DNA of 64,000 bases from Dyadobacter psychrotolerans. Lineage in GTDB: Bacteria; Bacteroidota; Bacteroidia; Cytophagales; Spirosomataceae. The stretch spans positions 343,150 to 407,149 of the forward strand of contig NZ_SMFL01000004.1 of assembly GCF_004349265.1 (NCBI RefSeq). The letters run 5' to 3'. Below the pieces are notes generated by a model. The model was given only the letters and a program-made list of their open reading frames with translations. It was not told where the DNA came from and searched no databases. Position 1 is the first letter of the stretch. Each line of letters opens with the position of its first letter. This document shows positions 35,770-45,450 of the stretch, piece by piece. Made by a program: the position numbers and the translations under genes.

Positions 35770-36138
35770 TTATCGTTTTTTATCGAGTAACAGCAATAAT
35801 TGATCCACATCTATAGGTTTGGAAATGTACCCGTCAGCTCCTGCCTGCAGGCATTTCTCTTTGTCGCCGACCATGGCTTGTGCAGTAACGGCAAGCACGA
35901 GCGTTTCCTTTCTGTTTTCCAATGCCTTTATTAGCGGAATAGCTTCATAACCATCCATTTCGGGCATCATCATATCGATTAAAATAGCGTCAATTTCGAT
36001 ATCCGTTTTTAACAGATCAAGTGCTTCAGGAGCACCTTGGCTGGATACACATTCATAAGATTTTGACTTTAAGGTTGCTGAAAGTGCAAAAATATTTCTT
36101 GCATCGTCATCAATGATTAATACCTTTTTTTTATTCAT
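35770..36138 (-). CDS. Stand-alone response regulator receiver
   Basis: The 122-aa protein is a single receiver domain. The acidic pocket is IIDDDARN, the phospho-acceptor Asp55 is in LIDMMMPEMDG, the Thr is in AVTAQ and the Lys is in ISKPID. There is no output domain, so it works as a phosphate relay or protein-binding switch, like CheY. The MNKKKVL start is chosen because longer forms add an unlikely leader. It closely resembles the third receiver of the upstream hybrid kinase, suggesting duplication. Confidence 0.92.
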   Translation of the reverse strand: MNKKKVLIIDDDARNIFALSATLKSKSYECVSSQGAPEALDLLKTDIEIDAILIDMMMPEMDGYEAIPLIKALENRKETLVLAVTAQAMVGDKEKCLQAGADGYISKPIDVDQLLLLLDKKR

Positions 36139-36192
36139 ACTTTCAGCTGTAAAAAATTTAGGGTTTATTATAGAGAGCAACTTATTTTCCTT

Positions 36193-39100
36193 TTACGATT
36201 TCTCATATAACCACACACGAAGCAGCGACATGAGCTGGTCAATATCAACTGGTTTTGTGATGTAATCTGAGGCACCTGCATTAATACATTTCTCTCTGTC
36301 GCCGGTCATTGCCTTGGCTGTTACTGCGATAACGGGTAGATTTTTCCACTGGTAATTCTCACGAATCCTTGTCGCTGTTTCATATCCGTCCATTTGAGGC
36401 ATCATCATGTCGAGTAATACTACGTCAATATCAGGATTTTCATTCAGCTTTTGCAAAGCTTCTTTTCCATCGAGAGCAGTGACGACATTCATTTTATAGG
36501 TTTCCAGAGATTTAGACAACGAGAAAATATTTCTTACATCATCATCTGCAATCAAAACGGTCTTGTTGTTTAAGATTTCGCTTAAACCACCAAGACGTCT
36601 GCCATCGGATACGGGTTTTTTGTTCTCTTCTACTACATGAAGAAATAAAGAAACCTCATCGAGCATGCGCTGGTAGGAGTGGGCCGTTTTAACAATAATC
36701 GAATCCGCATACTGTTTAATTCTCAGCTCTTCTGTCATTGAAAGACTTTTACCGGTGAAAATGATAATCGGTATGTTTTCAAACCCAGGATTTTTCTTCG
36801 CTTCTTCAAGCATTTCATAAGCTCTTTTATCAGGAATACCCATGTCAAGAATAACACAGTCGACCTCATTGTTTTCCAATGCGGTGATACCCTCTGAGAT
36901 TTCGCTTTTCAGTTCTGAATTGATGTTGAATGTTCCCAGGAAATAAGCCAGTGCTTTGGCGTGTTTGCTGTTATCCTCAACGATTAAGACTTTTTTAGAT
37001 TTTTTGCTGATCACATACTCGATCTTTTCAAAAACCTCTTTCATGCGGTCAACAACCAAGGGTTTATCGATAAAATCTACGGCCCCTTTTAGGAGACTTT
37101 CGTTTTTCATACGATGAGAAGACATGATGTGAACGGGAATATGTCTGGTTTCCGGATCTGCCTTTAAGGCATCCATCACGTCCCAGCCATTCATAACCGG
37201 TAATTCGATGTCAAGTAAAATACCCATTGGTTTAAACGTACCGGCCAGCGCCAGGCCTTCGTCTCCACGCACAGCAACAATTCCCTTGTAACCTTTTTTG
37301 CGGGTATAGTCCAGCAGTGTTTTTGCAAAGAAAGTGTCATCCTCCACAATCAGGATTGCCTTATCAGTTTCGGTAATCTCACCGCGGTCATCTGGTATAT
37401 TCTCAGGGATGACGGTGCTTACGTATTTTGCCGGTACGTCTGATAATTTTGTATCCGGTTTTAAGTCCGCTTTGCCGTGGAAAAATTCCGGGATTTCTTC
37501 AATCTGTAATTTATATTCTGACTTTGAGGGAACTGCTAAGGTAAACTCACTTCCCTGCCCTGGAACACTGCTGACCGAGATTTCACCGCCAAGCAATCTG
37601 CCCAACTCCCTGCTGATGGATAGTCCCAGGCCGGTACCCCCATATTTGCGTTTGGTCGAACCGTCTGCCTGTTGAAAAGCTTCGAAAATAAGGTGCTGCT
37701 TCTCAGGGGCAATCCCTATGCCGGTATCCTTCACGACAAAGAGAATGCGTTTACCGTCCTTGTGCTGTTTTATGTCAATTTTTACTGATCCCTGCGAGGT
37801 GAATTTCAGGGCGTTGGATACAAGATTTTTAAGTATCTGCTCAAGACGTGTTTTATCAGTTTCTATAACCGGTGTTACCTCCGGATCGATTTGGATGGCA
37901 AAATCAAGGCCTTTTTCTTTGGCAACCTGTACAAACAGGGAATGAATGTCCTGGCTTATTTCTTTCAGGGAAGTGATTTCGTACTGAAGTTCCATCTTAC
38001 CTGCCTCGATTTTGGAAAGATCAAGGATTTCATCGATCAGCCCAAGCAAACCATTTCCTGACGAACGGATTACGGTAGCATATTCAACCTGGTCGCTATT
38101 GAGATTTTTATCTTCATTTTCAGCAAGGAGACGGCTGAGCAGCAGAATTGAATTTAGCGGTGTGCGCAGCTCATGGGACATATTGGCTAAAAACTCCGAT
38201 TTATACCTTGTTGTTAGTTCAAGTTCAGCCGCTTTCTTTTGTATTTCGTAATTTTTTTCTTCAAGCAGCACACTTCTTTCTTCCAGCTCCTCATTAGTCT
38301 GCTGCAATTCTTCCTGCTGCACACGAAGCTCTTCTTCTGAGGCTTGTAATTTCTGAGATTGTGCCTCCAGTTCAGCATTCAGATTTTCAAGTTCATTGTG
38401 CTGTGTTTGAAGCTCTTCGGACTGTGCCTGGGTTTCTTCAAGGAAATTTTGGAGCTTGACATAATCCAGCGCAGCATTAACGCCAATGGCAATCGCTTCC
38501 AGATTTTCAGTCAGGAATTTTACCTGAAGCTCATTCGGCTTTTTCAGCAGGCCTAGTTCAATCACTCCTATACATTCATTGGCATAAACTAGCGGCAAAA
38601 CAGCAAGGGCAGCTGGTTTTGTCGTACCCAGCGTTGAGGTGATATTGACGTAGTTTTCAGGAATATCTTCAACGATGACCATTTTTTTGTTTTCAATAGC
38701 CTGTCCTGTGATTCCGTTGCCGGAAAATATATAGTCCGGAGCATCCGAGGCGGCGTGTGCGGCTGTCAATTTAAAATTCCAGTCATTGTCCTGTATGTAT
38801 ACCGTGCCAAGCGGAGCATGAATGTAGCTGGTTATGGCATTAATCAGATTGGAAGCAAGTTTTTTCAAAATACGCTCGCCGCGAATAGAGTCAGCGATTT
38901 GCATGCTGCCAGTCTGCAGCCATGATTTGTTGTTCAGATCAGTAAATGTTTCTTCAAGTGAACCTGTCATGGTGTTAAGGGCGCCTGCAATTCTACCAAG
39001 GTCATCATCGCCATGGTCTTCACTCCTGGCAGCATAATCCCCGGATGAAATTTTTCTGGTAATTTCTTCCATGTCACCGATTCGCATCCTGGTTTCCTGA

Positions 39101-39783
39101 TATTTACGCTCTTCTTCTTTTTGTTGAAGAATACGCTTGTCCATATCCTTCTTAATACGGATGTATGCAAAACCTGTGATCAGAATGGAAATCAGTGCTG
39201 CAACGAGCAGAAGAAAAGGGGTATATGTGATGTAAATTTCCTGCTGCCCGAGTCTGTTTTGAAGCATCTGTGCTTCCTCAGATTTTACCTGATTAACAAT
39301 AAGGCGGGCATCATCCATAATCTTTTTGCCCTTTTTCATTTCATTGTACCGCTGCTCGGATTGCAGGACATAGTCCGGTTGTTTTTTAGCAAGATCAATC
39401 ACGCGTTCCATCTGCGCAAATCTTGCCTCATATCTTTCTTTTAGCGGTATTAGTGCTTTTTGCTGTACCGGATTATCCAGGGTCAAACTGATCAGATTGT
39501 TATATGAGGTAGTTGTTTTGTTGTAAGCGCCGGTATACGGCTCTAAAAAACTTGGATCCAGAGTCAGTAAAAAACCACGCTGTCCTGTCTCGGCATCTTT
39601 CATGTGCGAAATGATATTTTCCGCTTCTATCAGAACCTGATTCGTATGATTAACCAGCTGGGAATTATATATCAGTTTTTGCGTACTGTAAAAGGAGGCT
39701 ACCAGACTTAGAATCAAAAGTATAATCGATACTGAAAATACGATCTGAAGCTGGTGAATAATAGAATTAGAAGTTTTCTGCAT
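36193..39783 (-). CDS. Hybrid sensor histidine kinase: CHASE3-HAMP-GAF-HisKA-HATPase-three receivers
   Basis: The 1196-aa kinase has membrane helices at about 15-33 and 185-207 enclosing a periplasmic CHASE3 sensor. A HAMP (about 230-285), GAF (about 300-445) and Gln/Glu-rich coiled coil follow. The phospho-acceptor His537 is in SHELRTP, and ATP-site motifs are NLVSNALKF, DTGIGIAP and GGTGLGLSIS. Receivers lie at about 808-925, 930-1048 and 1073-1192. The first and third keep canonical Asp and Lys (LDIELP, DFIDKP; LDMMMP, ITKPVD), but the middle one has KTAHS in place of KP and looks degenerate. It is the second gene of the operon. Confidence 0.95.
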   Translation of the reverse strand: MQKTSNSIIHQLQIVFSVSIILLILSLVASFYSTQKLIYNSQLVNHTNQVLIEAENIISHMKDAETGQRGFLLTLDPSFLEPYTGAYNKTTTSYNNLISLTLDNPVQQKALIPLKERYEARFAQMERVIDLAKKQPDYVLQSEQRYNEMKKGKKIMDDARLIVNQVKSEEAQMLQNRLGQQEIYITYTPFLLLVAALISILITGFAYIRIKKDMDKRILQQKEEERKYQETRMRIGDMEEITRKISSGDYAARSEDHGDDDLGRIAGALNTMTGSLEETFTDLNNKSWLQTGSMQIADSIRGERILKKLASNLINAITSYIHAPLGTVYIQDNDWNFKLTAAHAASDAPDYIFSGNGITGQAIENKKMVIVEDIPENYVNITSTLGTTKPAALAVLPLVYANECIGVIELGLLKKPNELQVKFLTENLEAIAIGVNAALDYVKLQNFLEETQAQSEELQTQHNELENLNAELEAQSQKLQASEEELRVQQEELQQTNEELEERSVLLEEKNYEIQKKAAELELTTRYKSEFLANMSHELRTPLNSILLLSRLLAENEDKNLNSDQVEYATVIRSSGNGLLGLIDEILDLSKIEAGKMELQYEITSLKEISQDIHSLFVQVAKEKGLDFAIQIDPEVTPVIETDKTRLEQILKNLVSNALKFTSQGSVKIDIKQHKDGKRILFVVKDTGIGIAPEKQHLIFEAFQQADGSTKRKYGGTGLGLSISRELGRLLGGEISVSSVPGQGSEFTLAVPSKSEYKLQIEEIPEFFHGKADLKPDTKLSDVPAKYVSTVIPENIPDDRGEITETDKAILIVEDDTFFAKTLLDYTRKKGYKGIVAVRGDEGLALAGTFKPMGILLDIELPVMNGWDVMDALKADPETRHIPVHIMSSHRMKNESLLKGAVDFIDKPLVVDRMKEVFEKIEYVISKKSKKVLIVEDNSKHAKALAYFLGTFNINSELKSEISEGITALENNEVDCVILDMGIPDKRAYEMLEEAKKNPGFENIPIIIFTGKSLSMTEELRIKQYADSIIVKTAHSYQRMLDEVSLFLHVVEENKKPVSDGRRLGGLSEILNNKTVLIADDDVRNIFSLSKSLETYKMNVVTALDGKEALQKLNENPDIDVVLLDMMMPQMDGYETATRIRENYQWKNLPVIAVTAKAMTGDREKCINAGASDYITKPVDIDQLMSLLRVWLYEKS

Positions 39784-39801
39784 GGTGCAATAAATAATGC
39801 T

Positions 39802-41391
39802 TTAATTAAGGTGGGAAGGGGATTTCAACTGGGTCACGGGCAGCACGATGATAAAACGTGCACCTTCGTTTTCGCGGCTTTGGGCCGAAATCAGGCCATT
39901 GTGTTTGTCTATTATTTTCTTCGCTATGGCCAGTCCGATTCCTGTTCCCTCATAGCTGGTGTGGTTGTTTAGTCTTTGGAAGATCACGAAGATACGATCG
40001 AGGAATTTTTCATCGAAACCTATTCCGTTATCTTCTATCAGAATCCGGCAGAAGTCACCGTTTTCTTTTTGAGATGCACCTATTTCTTTACTTTCTATCA
40101 GTTCAGAAGTAATGTTTATAAAGGGCGCAATCTGGTCTCTTGAAAATTTCAACGCATTACTGATCAGGTTTTGAAATACCTGACGGATCTGGCTGGATAT
40201 GGTATCAATTATTGGTATTGGACCTATGTGAATTTTAACATTTTTCTCTTCAATCGCTTCCTGAAAATCGGTAAGCAACTCTTTGACGAGTACTGTCAGA
40301 TCAGTAGGCTGAAACTGCGCCTGTATAGAAAGCCGGGAATAATCAAGCAGGTCACTGATCAGTCTGGACATACGCGCTGAGGCACCTATAGACCGGTCGA
40401 GGTACGAGATGGCCTCAGGGTTTTCCTTTAAAAACTTATCTTTCACCAATTGGCTGAAAGTCTGAATCTTACGAAGTGGCTCCTTTAAGTCGTGGGATAC
40501 TACCCAGGCGAATTGCTGTAATTCATGATTGGTGATCTCCAGCTCGGCATTTTTATCCAAGAGTTCATGTGTTCTTAAAGCTACCTGCTGTTCGAGCACT
40601 TCGTTGGCTACTTTTTGCTGGTGAATATCTGTGAAAGTGGCAACCCAGCGGTTGACCATACCATGCTGGGCGATGGGAATTGCTTTTAACAGAAAATATT
40701 TGAATTCCTGGGTAACTATGTTTTTCAATCGCAGCTCACTGGAAAATTCCTGTGTACCGGGCAGACTTTTAAAGAAGTTATCACTAATCTCATGGTCATC
40801 GGGATGAACTTCCGGAAACTTTGAAGCATTTGACGAATACTGAAACCAGTGCGCATTGACGTACTCAATCTTGGCGTCGGTTGCAATAGTAAAAGCGGCC
40901 TGCGGAAGGGATTCCAGAACGAAATGCATCTCCTGCATCCTTTCTGCCAGATCCTCCTGGGCCTGCTTTCGTATTTCTATTTCCTTTTGAAGAGATGTTT
41001 GAATCGCTTTAAGCTCCTGCTGTTGTTCATAGAGCTTTTTGAAAGTCCGTACTTTCAAAAGCAATATGTCCGTATCAACAGGTTTTGTCAGATAATCGAT
41101 TCCTCCGGAAGTGTATCCTTTGGTTATAAACCGTTTTTCTGTGTTAACTGCTGAAAGAAAAATAATCGGCGTGTCCTTCGCCTTGCTAAAACCCGAAATC
41201 GTTTCTGCGACTTCGAAGCCGTCCATGCCGGGCATCTGCACATCCATAATAATAACGGAGTAGTTCGTGCCAAGAATCTTTTTTAACGCTTCCTCACCCG
41301 ACTCCGCACTTTCTGTTTCAAAACCGTGGAGTTCAAGTATTCTTTTTAATGGGAGGATATTTTCAGGTCTGTCGTCAACAATAAGAATCAT
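39802..41391 (-). CDS. Receiver-PAS-histidine kinase
   Basis: The 529-aa soluble protein has a receiver at 1-120 with Asp50 in IIMDVQMPGMDG and Lys in LTKPVD. A coiled coil, a PAS domain (about 155-260), and a kinase core with His300 in WVVSHDLKEP and ATP-site DNGIGF and GTGIGLAIA follow. With no membrane segment it probably acts in the cytoplasm as an intermediate: it can be phosphorylated at its receiver and also act as a kinase. It is the first gene of the operon, 18 nt before the hybrid kinase. Confidence 0.93.
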   Translation of the reverse strand: MILIVDDRPENILPLKRILELHGFETESAESGEEALKKILGTNYSVIIMDVQMPGMDGFEVAETISGFSKAKDTPIIFLSAVNTEKRFITKGYTSGGIDYLTKPVDTDILLLKVRTFKKLYEQQQELKAIQTSLQKEIEIRKQAQEDLAERMQEMHFVLESLPQAAFTIATDAKIEYVNAHWFQYSSNASKFPEVHPDDHEISDNFFKSLPGTQEFSSELRLKNIVTQEFKYFLLKAIPIAQHGMVNRWVATFTDIHQQKVANEVLEQQVALRTHELLDKNAELEITNHELQQFAWVVSHDLKEPLRKIQTFSQLVKDKFLKENPEAISYLDRSIGASARMSRLISDLLDYSRLSIQAQFQPTDLTVLVKELLTDFQEAIEEKNVKIHIGPIPIIDTISSQIRQVFQNLISNALKFSRDQIAPFINITSELIESKEIGASQKENGDFCRILIEDNGIGFDEKFLDRIFVIFQRLNNHTSYEGTGIGLAIAKKIIDKHNGLISAQSRENEGARFIIVLPVTQLKSPSHLN

Positions 41392-41656
41392 ACTTGTTAA
41401 AAATTATTGTTTGTCGGCTATTGGCCACCTGCCTGTGGGTTTAGTAATTTCACTATGTTAATTCTGGTTACTTAATTTTTATAAAAAAGGGCCTGAATTG
41501 CAACTTTTACTTAACAAAAAATTCCATTTGTGCTGGCAATTCAAATGAGTACCTTCATTGATCATCATCTTAATTATTCATTTCGTATGGACTGAACGCT
41601 AAAACCGTTCCACATTACTGGTATAAAAGCATAGTAAAATGGAAAAATAGGGGTTT

Positions 41657-41932
41657 TTAAATGTTTTGAGCCTCTTTTTCTAAAATGGCTTCGGAGACGA
41701 TCAGTTTTAATTCTTCATTCCATTTCTGAATAGTAATCATTGGATGCAGGTAGGGGACTTCAAAATCCTCTACAACAGATGTTTTGTCTTTTTCGCTTAC
41801 CAGCGTTTTTATTGCTTCGACCAGATAATCCTGCGAGGCATCAAAATCGGTATCCTCATTGGTTTCACTGATTGTGCTCAAAAAATCCATAACATTCCGT
41901 AGCAGACTTGTGGAAAGTGTGGTCTGTTCCAT
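41657..41932 (-). CDS. Small hypothetical protein
   Basis: The ORF encodes about 91 aa from the Met before EQTTLST, with an upstream alternative that would add 25 residues. The sequence looks helical (LLRNVMDFLSTIS, KWNEELKLIVSEAILEKEAQ) and acidic, without targeting signals. I recognise no family. It sits 265 bp from the kinase operon on the same strand and is likely a separate unit. Confidence 0.6.
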   Translation of the reverse strand: MEQTTLSTSLLRNVMDFLSTISETNEDTDFDASQDYLVEAIKTLVSEKDKTSVVEDFEVPYLHPMITIQKWNEELKLIVSEAILEKEAQNI

Positions 41933-42115
41933 TTTAGATGCAAATTGGTTGTTTAAATTTTTCCTTATTTGTGGGAATTTTTTACCCGAAAATGCTTCCG
42001 ATAACACATTTTCCTCAATACCGCAAATTTTATGCTAACGAACAATGCATGACATCCTAAGGATATCATGCATCGTTTAATTTTTATATTTTACAAAGCT
42101 CCGTTTTAGAACCAG

Positions 42116-43357
42116 TTAGTTTTTTACAATTTTTGATACTGAAATCGATCCGTCCGTACGCGTTACCCGAACAAGGTATAAGCCGGTTGCAAGTGCTTTT
42201 GTATCTACCGATGGTGATAGAGGTGAAGCTGTTGTTTTGCTCTGGTTGTAAACAGATGCACCCAGAATGTTTGTGAGTTGTATACGCTGAATGTTATTCA
42301 TATCCTCCACATCTAAGGTCAGCTTGTCTATTGTTGGGTTAGGATAGAGAACTGTTCGGCTTTGTTGCGCGAACTCAATGCTTTTTATGGAGCTGTAAGC
42401 AAAAGTCTCGTCTCTGTCAATCATCTTCAAACGGTACATATTTGTTCCCTGAGCGGCAGATCCGTCTGTAAAGTTATACGATAATGAAATGTTACTTTCT
42501 CCCTTTGCAGCAACAGAGCCGATACTTGCCCAGATTTTCCCGTTTGAGCTGCGCTGAATTTGGAATGATTCGCTGTTGGTTTCAGCTGCGGTCGTCCAGG
42601 TAAGTTCGGCAGTTTTAAATTCGCCTTTTTTTACAATGAATGATGTTAATCTAACTGGAAGTGACGTGAGTCCGTTGTCGACATTATTTCCTGACAGATT
42701 AATTTCTCCGGCGGTTGTCAGGCCCCGGCCGTTAAGTGACGCTCCCGACTCCAGGATGATAGCGCCGGAAGAAACGATATTACCATTAAATACAGCGCCT
42801 GTTGCCAGACTTACCTGACCGGAGACGTTAAAGTAAACATTTTCCCGAACGGCTCCGCCCGACAAAACAACCTGGGATCCTTCGGCTGCTGACAGAGCAC
42901 CTCCTATTTTAATAATAAATATGTCGTTGACAGACCCGGTAAGAGTCAATGTGCCTACTACGGAACCCGCTTCGCCAAGAAAATATGTTCCTGGTCCAAG
43001 TGACTGACCATTTCCGAAAGTTGGATTTGTCACTATAAAATCTGTCGCAGTGGTAATTAATGAATTGTAGGCTGTCTGCACATCAGCGGCCCGGGCGAGT
43101 GTTTCGTCGTTTTGTACATTGATTGTTCCGGAAACTGTTGTGGTACCTGAATTTGCATAACCGGGAAATCCGGTAACGGACCCAACATTGGTACCCAGAT
43201 TTCCTTTGATAGTTGAAGTCTCGGTATTGGTGACAGCACCGTTCGATGTAAACAACGCGTAGTTACGCAATGCTGGTGTCAATAATGCTTGTCCATAGCT
43301 GATGCCTGCTAAGCAAACACCAAATCCTGTTAATAGTAGATGTAATTTGTTTTTCAT
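42116..43357 (-). CDS. T9SS-secreted ice-binding (DUF3494) protein
   Basis: The 413-aa protein has a signal peptide (LLLTGFGVCLAGISYGQ), a DUF3494 ice-binding domain (about 22-225) and a C-terminal T9SS sorting domain (YPNPTIDKL, GLYLVRVTRTDG). Between them lies a beta-sandwich region (LPVRLTSFIVKKGEFKTAELTW). DUF3494 hallmarks are ALFTSNGAVTNTETSTIKGNLGT, AYNSL, and the repeats LTLTGSVNDIFIIKIGG and VYFNVSGQVSLATGAVFNGNI in parts. Such proteins bind ice and help survive or remodel freezing habitats. The gene is monocistronic. Confidence 0.93.
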   Translation of the reverse strand: MKNKLHLLLTGFGVCLAGISYGQALLTPALRNYALFTSNGAVTNTETSTIKGNLGTNVGSVTGFPGYANSGTTTVSGTINVQNDETLARAADVQTAYNSLITTATDFIVTNPTFGNGQSLGPGTYFLGEAGSVVGTLTLTGSVNDIFIIKIGGALSAAEGSQVVLSGGAVRENVYFNVSGQVSLATGAVFNGNIVSSGAIILESGASLNGRGLTTAGEINLSGNNVDNGLTSLPVRLTSFIVKKGEFKTAELTWTTAAETNSESFQIQRSSNGKIWASIGSVAAKGESNISLSYNFTDGSAAQGTNMYRLKMIDRDETFAYSSIKSIEFAQQSRTVLYPNPTIDKLTLDVEDMNNIQRIQLTNILGASVYNQSKTTASPLSPSVDTKALATGLYLVRVTRTDGSISVSKIVKN

Positions 43358-43752
43358 AAAAATTTCGGTTGATTTTGTGATTTAACTTCTTAAATGTTCT
43401 ACAAACAACCGACTGAGTTATCATACTAAATCAGATTACCGGTTCAACAATATTGTCAATTCAATCATCAGATGATGAAGTAAATAAGACAAAAATATTG
43501 TGAAAAAAACAGGCGGATCCTCCTCAGGATTGCAATAATCCTGTTGTATGAGAATGTGATGAAGCTGCGGAAAAGAGATAAAGTTGAGTCCTAATGTCGA
43601 ACTACTTGTTTATAGGAGTTAATAGACAACAACTGTTCCTGTACTAGTATTAGTACGAGAAGCGTAGGTATTTGTCAATATGAGTATACAATACCCCATT
43701 AAGTGTTATAAATCTCAAAATTAATGAGTTATATTTTAATCAAGTTGGGGAA
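43358..43752. other. Hairpin-rich upstream region of the ice-binding protein gene
   Basis: This 395-bp stretch has no supported gene. Hairpins are CAGGATT-N5-AATCCTG (43525-43543) and GTACTA-N4-TAGTAC (43641-43656). A 10-bp palindrome ACAATATTGT (near 43447) and a CATCAGATG-centred repeat lie nearby. A minus-strand TATTTTTG (43490-43497) could be a -7 element, giving a leader of about 126 nt. Whether these structures regulate the gene is unknown. Confidence 0.45.
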
Positions 43753-44325
43753 TCAGATATCTCTGATCTTAATTCGCATGTCATGCGGCGCAGGCTCATC
43801 TCCGCCAAAGTAGGGAAGAAGCTTGTAAGAGACACCCAAACCACCTGTGCAGTGCCTTGGCATAGACGTTTCCTGTCCGTTTAAAGAAAAAATGTATGTA
43901 TTTCCGTCCGTTCTCAGGCCCAGGGTGCTGGTTTTTAAAAGTTCTACGGTGCCAAGTTCCTTTTCCTGTCTTTGGCCGTTTACATAAATATAGGCATAGA
44001 TTCGTAAGGAGCCTTCCCGCCAGTTCCAGCCAAAGCGCGCGCTGTTGGTTTGATGTGGCGAACTACAGTCCGAAAAGCCCAATAATTTATTGATATCGTT
44101 TTGATTTTCGGGAATCGTGGTTTTGTAGATACAGCTGCTATCGAACTGTACCTGAAAGCGCAATGAACCAGCGGTAAATAATCCATTTGAATTGTTTTCA
44201 ATTTCGTGGCTGCCGGCTTTGATTGTGTAAGTAACATAGTCATCGCCAAAACTGGGCGCATTGCCAAGCCAGTTACAAGAAATACAGCAAAACAAAATAA
44301 ACAATAAGCCGAAATAAATCTTCAT
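43753..44325 (-). CDS. Hypothetical lipoprotein
   Basis: The 190-aa product has a lipobox, with the likely acylated Cys in FCCISCNW. The mature part is a beta-rich region (YVTYTIKAGSHEIENNSNG, LRIYAYIYVNGQRQEKELG) with Cys in SSCIYK, SDCSS and RHCTGG that may form a disulfide. No family is recognised. It precedes the ice-binding gene by about 400 bp on the same strand, with the hairpin-rich region between. Confidence 0.75.
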   Translation of the reverse strand: MKIYFGLLFILFCCISCNWLGNAPSFGDDYVTYTIKAGSHEIENNSNGLFTAGSLRFQVQFDSSCIYKTTIPENQNDINKLLGFSDCSSPHQTNSARFGWNWREGSLRIYAYIYVNGQRQEKELGTVELLKTSTLGLRTDGNTYIFSLNGQETSMPRHCTGGLGVSYKLLPYFGGDEPAPHDMRIKIRDI

Positions 44326-44406
44326 GTATTTTACCGGTAACTCCTGTTGCTAAACGTTTATAATGAAACAAATATTATGTAGTTATGTCTGTCTGCTGTG
44401 TTTACA

Positions 44407-45144
44407 TCATTTAGCTAAATTATGTTTCACAAAATTGAATTTATGAAAGTCTACAGTAGCTTCCATTAAAGCATTTCTAAACTGCCCGATATTTTGAAAG
44501 GTGAGCTGCGAGATTGTTCTTGATTCGTAGGAAACTGAGAACTGATCTCTTTCAAAAGGCCATGGGTTGACGTTTAATACATACCGTTCAGGTGAGTGCA
44601 GTTTGTAATGTTTATTGTCCGGGCCACTGCTTATTTCTATTGAACGGTTTTCTGGTTGTATCAATCCCTGACAAATCAGCAGAGACAACGCATCACACCA
44701 TTCCAGAATGGAATAGGCTGCGGTAAGATCTTTGGCCTTCAGAGCAATTTCTTTCATCCAGCCTGTTTCTTTCTTTTGAAGTGCCGCACAATATTTTTTG
44801 ACAACGCTATCCTGCTCATTCTCATAAAGAAAACGTATGTGTCTGGCTACCAGTAAAGTAATGTATCTGCTTTTAGTGAGTGCGTGGCTGATTAATTTAT
44901 CACACTTTTCCTTTTCGAAGTTTCTCATTTTAAAATTTACCGGCCCGCCGTTTTCATTGAGCAGGACATTGTCCTCGTCAAATTCGTTGTATGCATCGTC
45001 ATGTTCGGCGGTAGCGATAATGGTTTCCAGCCATCTTTCAGGATGGTTCTCATTTTTCCAGTGTGAGCAAATTTCACCGGCAAGCAAGCCGTGAGCACGC
45101 TGAGAGATAATCTGCCAGCCATTTTCCTGATAAACAACTATCAT
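44407..45144 (-). CDS. DUF3891 family protein
   Basis: The start MIVVYQENGWQIISQRAHGLLAGEI fits DUF3891, whose members begin this way; an upstream Met adds 15 residues. Further features are AEHDDAYNEFDED, RHIRFLYENEQD and the closing helices (ILEWCDALSLLICQGL, GPDNKHYKLHSPERYVLNVNPWPF). Conserved His and Asp residues (HGLLAG, AEHDD) suggest an HD-like metal site, but the function is unknown. No membrane segment. It lies alone upstream of the SusC gene in the opposite direction. Confidence 0.85.
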   Translation of the reverse strand: MIVVYQENGWQIISQRAHGLLAGEICSHWKNENHPERWLETIIATAEHDDAYNEFDEDNVLLNENGGPVNFKMRNFEKEKCDKLISHALTKSRYITLLVARHIRFLYENEQDSVVKKYCAALQKKETGWMKEIALKAKDLTAAYSILEWCDALSLLICQGLIQPENRSIEISSGPDNKHYKLHSPERYVLNVNPWPFERDQFSVSYESRTISQLTFQNIGQFRNALMEATVDFHKFNFVKHNLAK

Positions 45145-45450
45145 TTTGTTGGGTTTGAAATGGGAAGCATCAAACCAATAAATTTCCATGCCTGCTAGAA
45201 TATCACTAAATGGCGATTAATTCGGCGGCTTAAATCATGACATACAAGTTAATATCAAAATATACATATTATTGATCAATTCCTGCATAAGAAGAGTGTT
45301 TTTATAGTCCTAATTTTGATGAAAATAATTCTAATCGTTCATATATCATTAACTTTCATGTTTTCGTTTTTTTCGACAGAAAGAATATCACATGCATTTA
45401 ATGATATTTTAATCTTTCTATTATATGTTCAACAATTACCATTTCAGTAA

